This document shows positions 1 to 10,700 of a DNA stretch of 64,000 bases, piece after piece. The position numbers were made by a program, and so were the translations under genes. The notes under the pieces were generated by a model that did no database searches, was not told where the DNA came from, and was given only the letters and a program-made list of their open reading frames with translations. This stretch comes from Melastoma dodecandrum (lineage: Eukaryota; Streptophyta; Magnoliopsida; Myrtales; Melastomataceae), in contig JARUPY010000537.1 of assembly GCA_029817715.1 (NCBI GenBank), forward strand, positions 806,001-870,000, read 5' to 3'. How positions within the stretch are numbered: position 1 is the first letter of the stretch; the number at the start of each line of letters is the position of its first letter.

Positions 1-1075
1 CGTTGGATCCGTTTAGACCTGTTCAATGGGCGGGTTCGGGTATTTTCGGGCCGGATTTATTCGGGTCAAACATTTTTATTCGTTATCAAAACTCGTCAAG
101 ACCCTAACTTCGGGTCGGGTTTATCGGGTTTAAAATTTTTATCTAAAACCAAGTCCGGCCCAAAAGCCCAATTCAATATAATAAAAAATAAAACATAACA
201 AAAAATATGAGTTTAAAAATAAACTAAAGTATAAAACAAAAATAAAAACCCTTTTATCAGTCGGGCGGGTCGGGTAAGGTTATTATTTTATTTGTCGAAA
301 TTCGGCCCAAAATTTAATCGGATTTAAAAATTATAGTCAAATCCGACCCATCCGATAAATTATAATATCCAAATCCACTCAAATAACATACGAATTGGTC
401 GGACAATTGGGGGCCCGAGCCCATGGGACGGAAAGGGGTTTAGGAGATGAGGCCATTCAGAGGGTTTTGTAGAAAAACTTTATTTAATAATAATAATAAC
501 CACCTAAAATATCTCCCTCCCTCCCTCTTTTTTCTCTTTTTTTAATCAAACAAAAGTAATAATTCTAGGATTTATATATTTTGTGAAGTTTTTGAAATCG
601 TTTCCTTTTTTTTCAACCGATTGGAAAATAATAGACCAAAGTCAAATGCTAACTTCGACGAAGGTATATATTATATATAAGGGAGGAAATATTTGTAAAG
701 ATTGCTTTTAAATAATATATGTGTGTGTGATATTTAAGAATAAACAAAAAAAAACAAATATTTTACAACTATAGTTAGAAGAGTGGGCCAAAATGCGAAT
801 CATAAATTTTCACCTATTGAATTATAATAAGGACTTTAGACACTTGATAGCGGCCCCCTTTTAGGAATACTTTGCGACTAATATGAACTTGTTGAGATAA
901 TGTTAAATTTAAAATAATATTTTGAAATTCACCGACGCATTTGTTAAAAAGACACATATTATATATATATATGTGTGTGTGTCATTTTACTACAACGGTT
1001 ATGGCGGTTAAAGATTGCTCCTTTTCGAGTCCCACTTGATAGAGGAAAAACCAAATAACTCGTTTTCTTTAATGT
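1..1075. other. AT-rich flank without a gene
   Basis: No coding signal is visible on either strand. The first 430 bases carry repeated CGGGT/CGGGTC motifs and their complements in AT-rich DNA, a texture often seen in non-autonomous plant DNA transposons, but no terminal repeats could be defined because the left end is outside the window. The rest is AT-rich with short TA and GT runs. Confidence 0.5.
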
Positions 1076-1467
1076 AAAATAAATGATAAAATGATGTGTA
1101 AGTAACATATCATAATAATTTGAATAGAAAAAAATAATCACATTTGGTTAGAAAAATAACTTAAATAATAATAATAATAATAAATGAGCACGATTGAAAA
1201 ATATCGAAGTTTGATTAAGAGCACACGAACTATATCAATGTTTTACCAAAACTCTCGTAAGCCATTGATTTTTTTTAATTAAAATATTCATACCAACCAA
1301 ATCAATTGGGATTGCACACGAGAGAAAATAAAAAGCTCTCTGCGGAAGGCAAGACCACGAGGTGGATGGCTGTGACGGTGAGAGGAAGGACCGGCGAGAC
1401 GAGGCAGCTAGCATTTGAAGAAGAGGAGCCGCCATCGCAAAGTAGATCTTTTTAGAACAATTAATGC
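1076..1467 (-). repeat. Diverged relic of the 11-kb unit (fourth copy)
   Basis: This block aligns with 20780-21155 of unit A and its equivalents in B and C. It includes the AT-rich stretch, the GAGCACACGAACTATATCAA segment and the GC-rich piece that on the minus strand begins ATG GCG GCT CCT CTT. It differs by many substitutions, an ATA/AAT expansion and small indels, and similarity stops abruptly at about 1467. It is the only trace of the unit at this end, so it is probably an old truncated copy. No gene is seen in 1468-2175. Confidence 0.75.
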
Positions 1468-2175
1468 CTCGAAAAGCACTTGAGGTAAATAACAAGCTTA
1501 AGAACGTTATCTCTAGAAATAAATTCAGATTTTTTTTTCTATAGGGATAATCGGGCCATTAAATTTTCGTTTTCGTAGCTACAAATTCAGTAAACGCTTC
1601 CCAAATTAATTGGAGTTTCTTCTACCAGACCTAAGACATTTTTTAGATCTTTTGGTAACTCACCACTTGATGAGTTCATAGTTGCACCTCGTACTGAGGA
1701 TCCAGAAAGAAAGGGGCAGCTTATACCATATATATTTGTCTGAACTTTTATCTCGGCCCTGTTTGGAATTTCTTCATTACAGTTTTAGGTTTTCGACTGA
1801 TTGTCCTACAGAACTACTGAGCTCGGAGGTCGCTTTAATCTCCATAAACCCCTTCAAACATCTTTATTTCTTCACAGAGCCTACGATTTTGTTTATGATT
1901 TCTCCTGTTAGGCATTCAATCTTTTTGTATTCCCTTGTATAGATAATTACTTTAAACTTTGCTAATTCTAAATATACTTAGCTTTAGACTCTGGGACTAA
2001 CACCAGTTAGAAGCACTTTTATCGTAATTTTCTAGATTTAGGGGGACTAATTTCAATTTTTTGAAAAGTTAAAATTTTCTTTAATGAGTTTTATTGAAGC
2101 AAGTTAAAAGTTCATGCTATAGGATGAAATTTTCTAAACGTTTGACTATATGAAAAAATTTACAAAAACGACAAC

Positions 2176-2776
2176 ATGTATTAGCTTATTAGGCCTTGAA
2201 ATTATTATTAGCTGTAGAAATTGTGAATTTATTATGATAATGAACAATATTTTTTTTTACTACTATAACAAACTGTTTATTACTATAGTACATCCACAAC
2301 ACAAATTCTTACTACCATATTAAACCTACCCACGATTATAAATCGCCCAAGTTTTAGTATCATAATATACCCCATCACTTCTACTACTAATAACAATTTT
2401 TAATCCCCATAGAACTTCGTTTTTGGGCATAAGGGATAAAATTAGAGGGCAGCAAAGATCAAGGCCCGACCCTCCAACGGCAGCCTTCCTCCGTCGGCAC
2501 TCCCGCCATTGATTCTTCCCTCCTTTCTCCGTTCAGGTATGTTTGCTTTGCGAAGATCTTTTCACTTTTTGCGGCTTCGGTATGGTTAGTTATATTGATG
2601 GTGTGGTTGGTGCAGAATATTTTCGACCCTGGAGTTGCACAACATTTGAATGAAGACTACTATATAACCAAAACAATGTCATTACAATGAAACTTATTCG
2701 TTTGCTACTTTTGGCCACATTCGCTCGCTTTTATGTTTTCCACGAGGCTATTTTTGGCCTGACGATTCTCCCGATG
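2176..2776 (+). repeat. Left part of the unit, cut off by the retrotransposon
   Basis: The stretch aligns with 54366-54980 of unit C. Its right end lies exactly at the retrotransposon insertion, and the continuation of the same homology resumes at 15702. It therefore marks the original left flank of unit A. Divergence from C is clearly higher here than in the neprosin part of the unit. Confidence 0.8.
2772..2776. repeat. Target site duplication CGATG, left
   Basis: CGATG lies directly before the 5' LTR and again directly after the 3' LTR at 15702-15706. A 5-bp duplication is the normal product of Ty3/gypsy integrase. Unit C has CGCTG at the equivalent uninterrupted position. Confidence 0.9.
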
Positions 2777-2880
2777 TGTTGACATGGCAATTAATTTTGG
2801 GCCTGGGTTTAGAACAGAAACCCAGTAATCCCTCAAGTCATACTCCGAGTCAGCCCAAGATACAGTTGTCTAGGCCGACT

Positions 2881-2981
2881 CATGACGAAGTCGACTAGGT
2901 CGACTCATGACAAAGTCGACTAGGTCGACTCATGACGAAGTCGACTAGGTCGACTTATGAACGGGGTCGACTAGGTCGACT
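2881..2981 (+). repeat. 25-bp tandem repeats in U3, 3 units plus a variant
   Basis: Units of the type CATGACGAAGTCGACTAGGT plus five bases repeat three times, then once as a 26-bp variant. The 3' LTR and the unit B LTR have four regular units plus the variant. Most units carry a TGACG core, the kind of motif bound by TGA-type bZIP factors; a regulatory role is inference. Confidence 0.85.
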
Positions 2982-3277
2982 CACAATGAAGGAGTATGGT
3001 GATCAAAGCCAACCAAGATGACTCAACAGTAGCTAGGCCTACTAGTAGGGCCAAGTCGACGGAATTCTGGATAAGTCGACCAAGTCGGTCGTAGTCTGTA
3101 CAGTCAAGTCGACAGGGTTGGAATAAATTTATCACATTTGTTAAGGATCGTAACTGATCCTATTATCCAGGAACGTGATCCCAAAGATCAAGGAGGTCGT
3201 TCAAACACTCCCACGATGTTAGGGATCACGATCTGCAACACGATCTATCTGTTACGTGTTAAACACGTACAAATCCT

Positions 3278-3287
3278 CTATAAATAG
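3278..3287 (+). promoter_or_regulatory. LTR TATA box
   Basis: CTATAAATAG sits in the LTR about 390 bases before the AATAAA signal. The placement fits the U3/R promoter of the element. Identical copies occur in the other two LTRs. Confidence 0.7.
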
Positions 3288-3662
3288 CAAAGAATATTTC
3301 AAGACAAAGACACGACCACACACAGCCAAAACACTGAAGTTTGTTCGTCAACTTTAGGAAATTAGATACCTCGACCCGGTTTGTAGGTCAACCTCCCTCC
3401 GCCAGCAGAGTGAGCTCGCAGGGCCTTTGCCGTCAACCCCCTCCAGCGACACCACCGACGGAGTGAGCTCGTAGGGCCTTCGTCACAGCCTCCCGCCAGC
3501 GACCACCACCGACGGAGCGAGCTTCTAAGGCCTTTATCACAAGTTCTTCATCGTCACGGATTTCCACATCGTCATCAATACTTGCGCTCTTTTTCCATTT
3601 TTCAATGGCTGTAAGCCCTGTTCCCTTTATTCATTAAGATTGTAAGACTTGCATTTGATTTC

Positions 3663-3668
3663 AATAAA
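3663..3668 (+). terminator. LTR polyadenylation signal
   Basis: AATAAA lies downstream of the TATA box and about 90 bases before the LTR end, as expected for the end of R. The same hexamer is in the 3' LTR and in the unit B LTR. Confidence 0.6.
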
Positions 3669-3763
3669 ATTGTGCATCTTCTTACTGGCGACCACAATAT
3701 AACTACCGTGAGTCCATTGCCAAATATTTCCAACGTGATCCGTTTCGTGCGTGAACACGTTTT

Positions 3764-3780
3764 TGGCGACCACAGTGGGA
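3764..3780 (+). other. Candidate primer binding site
   Basis: TGGCGACCACAGTGGGA begins six bases after the LTR end. Exactly the same 17 bases occur, reversed, next to the LTR of the related remnant at 49030-49046, which supports a conserved function. I did not assign the tRNA. Only 27 bases separate the LTR from the gag start, an unusually short leader. Confidence 0.75.
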
Positions 3781-3784
3781 GAAC

Positions 3785-6700
3785 ATGCCGAGAAATACTC
3801 GAAGTACCACTCAGAATCCCTTAGATGGGGAAAACCAGGAGCTTCCTCCGGGAATGAACTTGGAAGCGCCAGCCCTAGGAGGCCAGGCAGCTACGAACCA
3901 GTCCGCCTTTGATTCACATGCCCAAGCGCCAGCCCTAGGAGGCCAGGCAGCTACGAACCAGTCCGCTTTTGATTCACATGCCCCGTCTGAATTTATTTCG
4001 AGACTGGAGTTCCACAAGGAATTGGGGAGTGTGCGTCAGGATTTGACCGATATGAAGGGCATCCTAATGGATGTCCAAACTCTAATAGGGCGTCTCTCTG
4101 GCCCGAGAGACGAGGAAAGAGTAAGACCTCGTATGAGAGAGGCCCCATTTAGGGAGTCTATGTTCATGGCAGACGCTCGTCGGACTACTCAAGGGCCACG
4201 TAACGTGACTTTTGAGCGATCCGACATAAGGACAAATACTCTATTCGAACCTGGGAATTTGGTTCCCCCTAGTCGACCCTCTTCTTCACGTAATCAACCG
4301 ACGAATACGTATTGGAATGAGGCAGAGGACTTTCAAGAGGAAACGGATCTAGGGGAGAATTTTATTCCGTCTCATCGCCCTGGAAAAGAACCTGTAATCG
4401 ACGCAACTGGAGACCCCTATGGGCTTGGATCCCGAGGTGGAAACTTTCGGGAAGAGCCTTCTTCCTACACGAGGAATCCAGCGAGTCAGACAGTGGGGGA
4501 AAGATCTCCGTACAGCCCGATAAGGTCGACTCGACCTACAGCGCAGGCCCCAGTAGGCGGTGTACCCCCAGACCTGAGGGAGGCCATAACTCAGGTTATA
4601 GAGCAAGTCGTCCCCGGAATAGCTCGGCGAGACGACGCCTGTTTGTACAGGTCTCCCTATCCTACGTATGTCGACAGGGATTTCCCTTTACCTAGAGGTT
4701 ATAAGGTGCCCGACTTTACACGTTTTTCGGGTGAAGATGAAATTACCCCACTCGAGCATGTCGCTCGCTTCACTCACCAACTTGGTGAGGCGGCTGGGAA
4801 CGACTTTTGGAAACTGAAGCTCTTCCCTAACTCGTTAACAGGGGATGCCTTTACGTGGTATGCGAGTTTGCCGCCAGGGTCAATAGCCTCGTGGACTCAG
4901 ATGCAATCTATGTTCGTTAAGACCTTTGCTCGACTGGACGCCCCCATGTCGATGTTTGAGGTAATGCGCCTTAAGCAGGCTAACGGAGAACACCCAGGGC
5001 AGTTTCTAATGAAACTCAGGAAGGCCCTACTACGGTGTAGCCCCCCCATACCGGAGAAGGATCAATTACTTCTCGCATTAAATGCGTTGACTATTCCGTT
5101 CCGGAAAAAGCTGCAGGGCGAGCGCTTTGCTGACCTGTATGACTTAGCAAGGAGGGCCGCAGAGTATTATCAGCTTCTTACAGAGGAAGCCCAGCTGACT
5201 CGAGCCTACCAAGTCGACACTTATGAAGTCGACGTGGCGGAATTTGTCAAGGGGGAGTCGACTATATGCGACCCCCTGGCTAAGAAAAATTCCAAAGCTA
5301 AGGCATCCCAAAAGAATGCCGAAGAAAGAAAATATTCTTTCGACACAGATAAAGTCGACGCTATATTCGACTGGCTTCATCAAAGGAAAAGGATTAGGCT
5401 TAAGCCCGGCCATCGAGTTCCCCAGACAGAGAGGGAAAAGAATAGGAATTACTGCAAGTGGCATGGGTCTTTCACCCATGCTACCAAGGACTGTTTGTCC
5501 TTTAGAAATATCATACAGGATTTAATAGAGTCTAAAGAGCTCCGTTTTCCTGAAGTTGACGAAGTCGCCGTGGTGGATAATAATCCATTCGGGGATGAAG
5601 TCGCTATTCATACGTTTGACATATTTGACGCTGAGGTTAATCTCTTAGAAGTTATTAACGACTCTGTTGTACCCTCACAGGACGTACAAGAAACCGGCGA
5701 GACTTTGGTGGCCAATGCCCTCATGAAGCGACTAGCTGAGCGTGGGGTCTTCATTCTGCCCAAAGGAAGGGAGAAGTGGCTATGCCACTGGCACTTGAAC
5801 GACACTCACACTACGGATCGGTGCCACACGTTCAAGAAGTATCTACTGGACAGCAAAACGGAGGAGTGGTACGACTTGACCCCGTTCGAAGAAGCAGCAA
5901 TGTCACTCAATACTCCCCAAGGATCTTCTCACGCCTTCAAAAGCCCTCCTAGCGCAGATCGCCGATTAGCCTCGCGAGGTGGAAGAGGAGGCCCCCAGGG
6001 TCACAAGGGCAATGGAGAGGCAGTCGCCCGGGGAACAGAACGCCCGGCACGGCGACTTGAGTTCATAGACTCGTCTGGTCAAAGGGTCATCAAACAGGGG
6101 TACACTAGAACTACCCCTGTCAAGGAGATCAAGCCGGTAGCGGAACACAAGGGAGAGGACCAACCTCAGCAGGCCATGAATCGCAGACCCCGTTATGCGT
6201 CGCAGACAGTCGATCCTCAGGAACTACGGAGGGGGCCACCCATCGCCCAATTCCTAGACGAAAAGCTGCTGTACCAAAAGTGCAAGCTGATCGCTCACAA
6301 CCGCATACTCATTACCCAGCTCTGCACAGCATGCTGCGTTAGCTACTTCTTGCGGCTCGTCGACTTATCCGCAAAAGGGGAGATACTCGTGAAGGCAGCC
6401 CGTCCTGAGGGCTCAGGTAACTCGAACCTTAACAAGCCCTCGAATAGGCCAGCAGATAACCCTGTGCAGGTAGGATATGACCCAGCCGACGGAAGGTTTG
6501 TGGAGGTGAGTCGACTTCCCTTTGGTTCTAAGAAACCAAGATTTGTCAAAGCGCCTAACCCTTCGTCTCAATGGCAGAAGGCGGAAAGAAAGATTACGCT
6601 TCCCGTGAGGGCTCAAAAGAGAAAAGAAAGGCGTCTAAGTCACGCCCAGAAAAAGCCAAGAATGACCCCTGTGATGCCATCCTTTGGCGGGAACCACGCC

Positions 6701-7750
6701 ACAGGGAAACAAGTCGCAGAGCCCGAGCGGGTCGAGTCTACTGATTACTCGGAAGACCCAGGCTCGAGTTTCGACTACACTCCTCTACGAGGAGATAAGC
6801 CCTGCGACTTCGATGCAGAGCAACGGCCCCTCGTGGGCTGTAACGTTCTTACCCTCCCTGCGGAGTTCGCCTGCAACAACAAGCCGGAGGCACCGGAAGG
6901 TAAAACTCTCGACTCTAGAGTCACTACATTTCCTTCTGGCTTCCCTCTGCACTGGTTGAGGAAACCATCAGATCGTATGAAACAGCATATGCATTCGCTG
7001 TATATCTCAGCCACCTTTGATGGTGTCTTAGTGGGTCGAGTCTTAATAGACAATGGCGCCACTGTCAATGTTCTTCCCCTCGCCAAGTTTAGATTACTTG
7101 GGTACAAGCCTAGCGAGTTGGTGCGAACCGACGTAGCTGTAAGTGGCTTCAATGGGAGAAAATCCGAGTGCCTGGGTATATGCTCCGTGCGCCTAGGCGT
7201 CGGGAGACACGAGCAGGAAACTGCTTTCTTTGTAATCGATATAGCCCCTTCATTTAATGCGCTTTTAGGACGCGATTGGCTTCATAAGGCCGCCGCGATT
7301 CCATCTACTTTGCATAGGGAGTTAATCCTATGGCTTGACTCCGAAATAGAAATCGTTAAGGCTGATGAATACTCCTGTTGTGACAAGGGTATTTTGCATG
7401 CAGAGACGTGTAAGACAGTCAAGGACCTTACTCTGGACCAGCGCTACAAGCTGGGAGACCCCACAGTCGGACCCTTAGGTGAACCTTCAGGGAAGTTCGA
7501 CTTCATCGTGAGCTATGGCACCTCTCACCCCAAGCCTGACGAAGGACCGATTGTGCCAACAGGATGGGGGCCCGACTTCACAGACAAAGACATAGACGAG
7601 GTCCTGCAGAAGGTAGTCACGACTAAAGATGGAGGCGAAACGAACAACAGCCCAAACGACGACCAGGGAGAAGCGCCTAAGAGCCAAGAGAGCACTGCGA
7701 CGGAGTTGGAGCCCGATAGACTCCTACATGAAGGGATGTATGGACAGTGA
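3785..7750 (+). CDS. gag: Gag polyprotein with aspartic protease
   Basis: The frame codes for 1321 residues, from an ATG directly after the primer binding site. The N-terminus holds a duplicated 20-residue block (about residues 27-66). The retrotransposon Gag (capsid) domain spans about residues 310-440, with the FWKLKLFPNSLTGDAF type of core. Two zinc-knuckle-like motifs of the form C-x2-H-x4-H-x4-C start near residues 557 and 667. A retropepsin-like active site LIDNGAT has its Asp at about residue 1089, with Asn where Thr is common (DNG instead of DTG). Gag proteins package the RNA into cytoplasmic particles and the protease processes the polyprotein. The last 122 bases overlap pol, which lies in the +1 frame. 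The frame has no stop or frameshift. Confidence 0.92.
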   Translation: MPRNTRSTTQNPLDGENQELPPGMNLEAPALGGQAATNQSAFDSHAQAPALGGQAATNQSAFDSHAPSEFISRLEFHKELGSVRQDLTDMKGILMDVQTLIGRLSGPRDEERVRPRMREAPFRESMFMADARRTTQGPRNVTFERSDIRTNTLFEPGNLVPPSRPSSSRNQPTNTYWNEAEDFQEETDLGENFIPSHRPGKEPVIDATGDPYGLGSRGGNFREEPSSYTRNPASQTVGERSPYSPIRSTRPTAQAPVGGVPPDLREAITQVIEQVVPGIARRDDACLYRSPYPTYVDRDFPLPRGYKVPDFTRFSGEDEITPLEHVARFTHQLGEAAGNDFWKLKLFPNSLTGDAFTWYASLPPGSIASWTQMQSMFVKTFARLDAPMSMFEVMRLKQANGEHPGQFLMKLRKALLRCSPPIPEKDQLLLALNALTIPFRKKLQGERFADLYDLARRAAEYYQLLTEEAQLTRAYQVDTYEVDVAEFVKGESTICDPLAKKNSKAKASQKNAEERKYSFDTDKVDAIFDWLHQRKRIRLKPGHRVPQTEREKNRNYCKWHGSFTHATKDCLSFRNIIQDLIESKELRFPEVDEVAVVDNNPFGDEVAIHTFDIFDAEVNLLEVINDSVVPSQDVQETGETLVANALMKRLAERGVFILPKGREKWLCHWHLNDTHTTDRCHTFKKYLLDSKTEEWYDLTPFEEAAMSLNTPQGSSHAFKSPPSADRRLASRGGRGGPQGHKGNGEAVARGTERPARRLEFIDSSGQRVIKQGYTRTTPVKEIKPVAEHKGEDQPQQAMNRRPRYASQTVDPQELRRGPPIAQFLDEKLLYQKCKLIAHNRILITQLCTACCVSYFLRLVDLSAKGEILVKAARPEGSGNSNLNKPSNRPADNPVQVGYDPADGRFVEVSRLPFGSKKPRFVKAPNPSSQWQKAERKITLPVRAQKRKERRLSHAQKKPRMTPVMPSFGGNHATGKQVAEPERVESTDYSEDPGSSFDYTPLRGDKPCDFDAEQRPLVGCNVLTLPAEFACNNKPEAPEGKTLDSRVTTFPSGFPLHWLRKPSDRMKQHMHSLYISATFDGVLVGRVLIDNGATVNVLPLAKFRLLGYKPSELVRTDVAVSGFNGRKSECLGICSVRLGVGRHEQETAFFVIDIAPSFNALLGRDWLHKAAAIPSTLHRELILWLDSEIEIVKADEYSCCDKGILHAETCKTVKDLTLDQRYKLGDPTVGPLGEPSGKFDFIVSYGTSHPKPDEGPIVPTGWGPDFTDKDIDEVLQKVVTTKDGGETNNSPNDDQGEAPKSQESTATELEPDRLLHEGMYGQ
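3864..3983 (+). repeat. In-frame 60-bp tandem duplication in gag
   Basis: Two consecutive 60-bp units beginning AAGCGCCAGCCCTAGGAGG lie at 3864-3923 and 3924-3983 and differ by a single base in the part I compared. They add 20 residues near the N-terminus without changing frame. The related remnant on the minus strand shows only one such GGQ..HAPSEF block. Confidence 0.9.
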
Positions 7751-10700
7751 GGAGAAAGGTCATGCAGTCGCTGATATCCTACAGCGACTTCAGAAGCATG
7801 TTAGGACGACGAGGAAAGTAGGATGCCAGATAGGCAACGTCGATTTCGAAATTAGGCCATGTAATAACGTGGACACCAATTTAGGTGGTGTCCAGAGTCG
7901 TGAGTCACTGATGATGCCATGTGACTCACTCGTAGGCGTCAATTTAGGCGAGGCATCGAGCCCTCGAATTGTTTTTATCAGTTCCTCGATGAATAAAGAA
8001 CTTTTCCATTCTATCAAAGCTACTCTAGAAGAGTTTAAAGATTGTTTCGCTTGGGATTACACTGAGATGCCTGGCCTAGATCGCCGACTTGTGGAACACA
8101 AGTTACCAATCAAAACAGGATTTAAACCAGTCCAACAGGCGCCGAGGAGAATGACTCATGAAGTCACTCAAGCAGTATTTGAGGAAGTCAAAAAGCTCTT
8201 TAAAGCCGGATATATAAGGACATCGAGGTACACCGAATGGATATCCAGTATAGTTCCTGTCATTAAAAAGAATGGTAAGATTAGGGTTTGCATCGACTTT
8301 AGAGACTTGAATCGTGCCACTCCAAAAGATGAGTACCCTATGCCCATCGCAGATGATTTAGTCGACAAGACTGCAGGGCACCAAATTATGTCCTTCATGG
8401 ATGGTTTCTCAGGATATAACCAAATCTTCCTAGCCAAAGCGGATATCCATAAAACTGCGTTCAGATGTCCCTTAGGCATTTTCGAATGGGTAGTCATGCC
8501 ATTCGGACTCAAAAACGCTGGGGCAACCTACCAACGGGCCATGAACGCTATATTTGATGCCTTAATTAGCAAAACGGTCGAAGTATACATAGACGATATA
8601 GTAGTCAAGTCGCGAGATGAGAAGTCACATGTTAATGACCTTAGAAATGCTTTCATTCAAATGAGAAAGCATCAACTCAAATTAAACCCTCTCAAATGTG
8701 CCTTCGGAGTCAGAGCAGGACATTTCCTAGGGTTCCTAGTTCATCAACGTGGTATAGAAGTCGACCAGAACAAAGTGAACGCCATTCAAAGATTGAACCC
8801 TCCGAGTAATAAGAAGCAGTTACAGGCTTTCTTAGGAAGGGTCAATTATCTAAGGCGATTTATTGGTAACGTCGCTGGACGGACAGAAGTTTTCTCGACC
8901 TTACTAAAGGCAAAGGGAAATTTTGTGTGGAGCGACAAACACCAAAAAGCATTTGAAGGCTTAAAGGAGTACTTAATGAAACCGCCTGTGCTTGCCCCTC
9001 CTCGGATAGGAAAGCCTTATCTGCTTTACGTGGCAGCGACTGAATCAGTCATCGGTGCCATGTTAGCCCAAGAGACAGAGGACAAAACTGAGAGAGCAGT
9101 CTACTATCTGTCAAGACAACTAACTGCTACAGAAAAGCGCTATACAATTAAGGAGAAGTTATGCCTGTCAGTTTTTTATGCTGTTAAGAAGCTGAGACAT
9201 TATATCGGATCCCAAGAGGTTCATGTTATTGCCAAGTCCCCAGTCATAAAATACTTTTTCGAAAGTCCCCTATTGACCGGAAGAATTAGTAAATGGAGCT
9301 TGGTCCTATCCGCATACGATCTGCGTTTCAAACCTCAACAGTCGGTGAAAGGGCAGGCCTTAGCCGATTTCTTAGTGAACCACGATCCATCTACATCAAT
9401 CGATCAAGAGGAATTCCTTGAGGATGTCTGGCAAGCTTGGTTTGATGGATCTTCGGCGAAATCCGGCGTAGGCATAGGCCTCCACGTACTTTCGCCACTA
9501 GGAAAGGACGTTCGCCTAGCATATCGTCTGTCGGCAACTCATACAAACAATGCGACTGAGTACGAAGCGTTGATCACGCTCTTGAAGGAGTTATTAGCCT
9601 TGGGAGCCAGGAAAGCCAGAGTAATGGGAGACTCTCAACTGGTTATTAACCAGATGAACGGCGACTCTCTATGTCAAGAGAAACTCGCACCCTATCATCA
9701 AGTCGCTCGAAGGCTAGTCGAGCGATTCGAAGTAATTACTTTCCTTTTTGTAGGCCGGGAGGAAAACACAATCGCTAACGACCTAGCCCAAAAGGCTTCA
9801 GGATACAAGGCCAAAAGGGGAAGCGATTGTATCCCAGAAATAGCTTCCCACTTAGCTCCCCAAGGTGACGCGTTCACTCTGAATATAATGACAAGCGATA
9901 AAGATTGGAGGAGACCAATCACCGACTTCCTCTCTGACCCAACACAAAAGGCGAGCCAAAGAATCAAGACTCAGGCTTTGTCGTACACTCTTATAGATGG
10001 GGTACTTTACAGAAAGACCAAAGAAGGAGTCCTACTAAGATGCGTCGATTTAGACGAAGCGACCCCAATTATGTTGGAGACTCACCAGGGTTTATGCGGG
10101 TCTCACCAATCTGGCACCAAAATGTCTTGGACTATCCAAAGACATGGTTTTTACTGGCCATCAATGCTAAAGAATTGCATAGAAATGGCTAGGGGGTGCC
10201 AAGAGTGTCAAAAACATGGTCCGGTGACAAGGGCCCCAGCGTCCGATTTAGTCTCAGTCATCAAGTCTTGGCCGTTTAGGTCTTGGGCTTTAGATATAAT
10301 CGGGGAGATTCACCCACACTCGAGTAAAGGCGATGCCTACATTCTAGTCGCTACTGACTACTTTACCAAGTGGGTCGAGGCTCAAGTATACCGGAAAATT
10401 GATCACAAAGAGGTGATCGATTTTCTCAGATCCTCCATCATTTATAGATTTGGGATTCCCCAGAATATCGTAGTAGATAATGGCACCGTTTTCAATAATG
10501 AGAAGGTGCGTGAATTCGCTGCTGAATTTAGCTTTTCAATCACTAATTCGACACCTTATTACCCCCAGTCAAATGGACAAGCTGAAGCTACTAATAAGCT
10601 CATAAAGAATAACATTCAGAAAATGGTTGGTGCAAATCCAAGAAAATGGCACGAACTATTACAGGACACCTTGTGGGCTCTAAGAGTCACCAAGAGAGAC

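Larger units (their letters stand above)
2777..3757 (+). repeat. 5' LTR of the Tat element
   Basis: 981 bp with TG...CA ends. Its homologues are at 14696-15701 and, duplicated with unit B, at 25992-26996. It contains a short tandem array (2881-2981), a TATA box near 3278 and an AATAAA signal near 3663. The U5 part contains a GGCGACCACA motif resembling the primer binding site just downstream. Confidence 0.93.

Noticed and set aside
3811..4017. Minus-strand frames opposite gag and pol (for example 3811-4017, 5144-5479, 6775-7152)
   Set aside because: They are shadows of the long sense frames, lack splice structure, and part of one only mirrors the 60-bp gag duplication.
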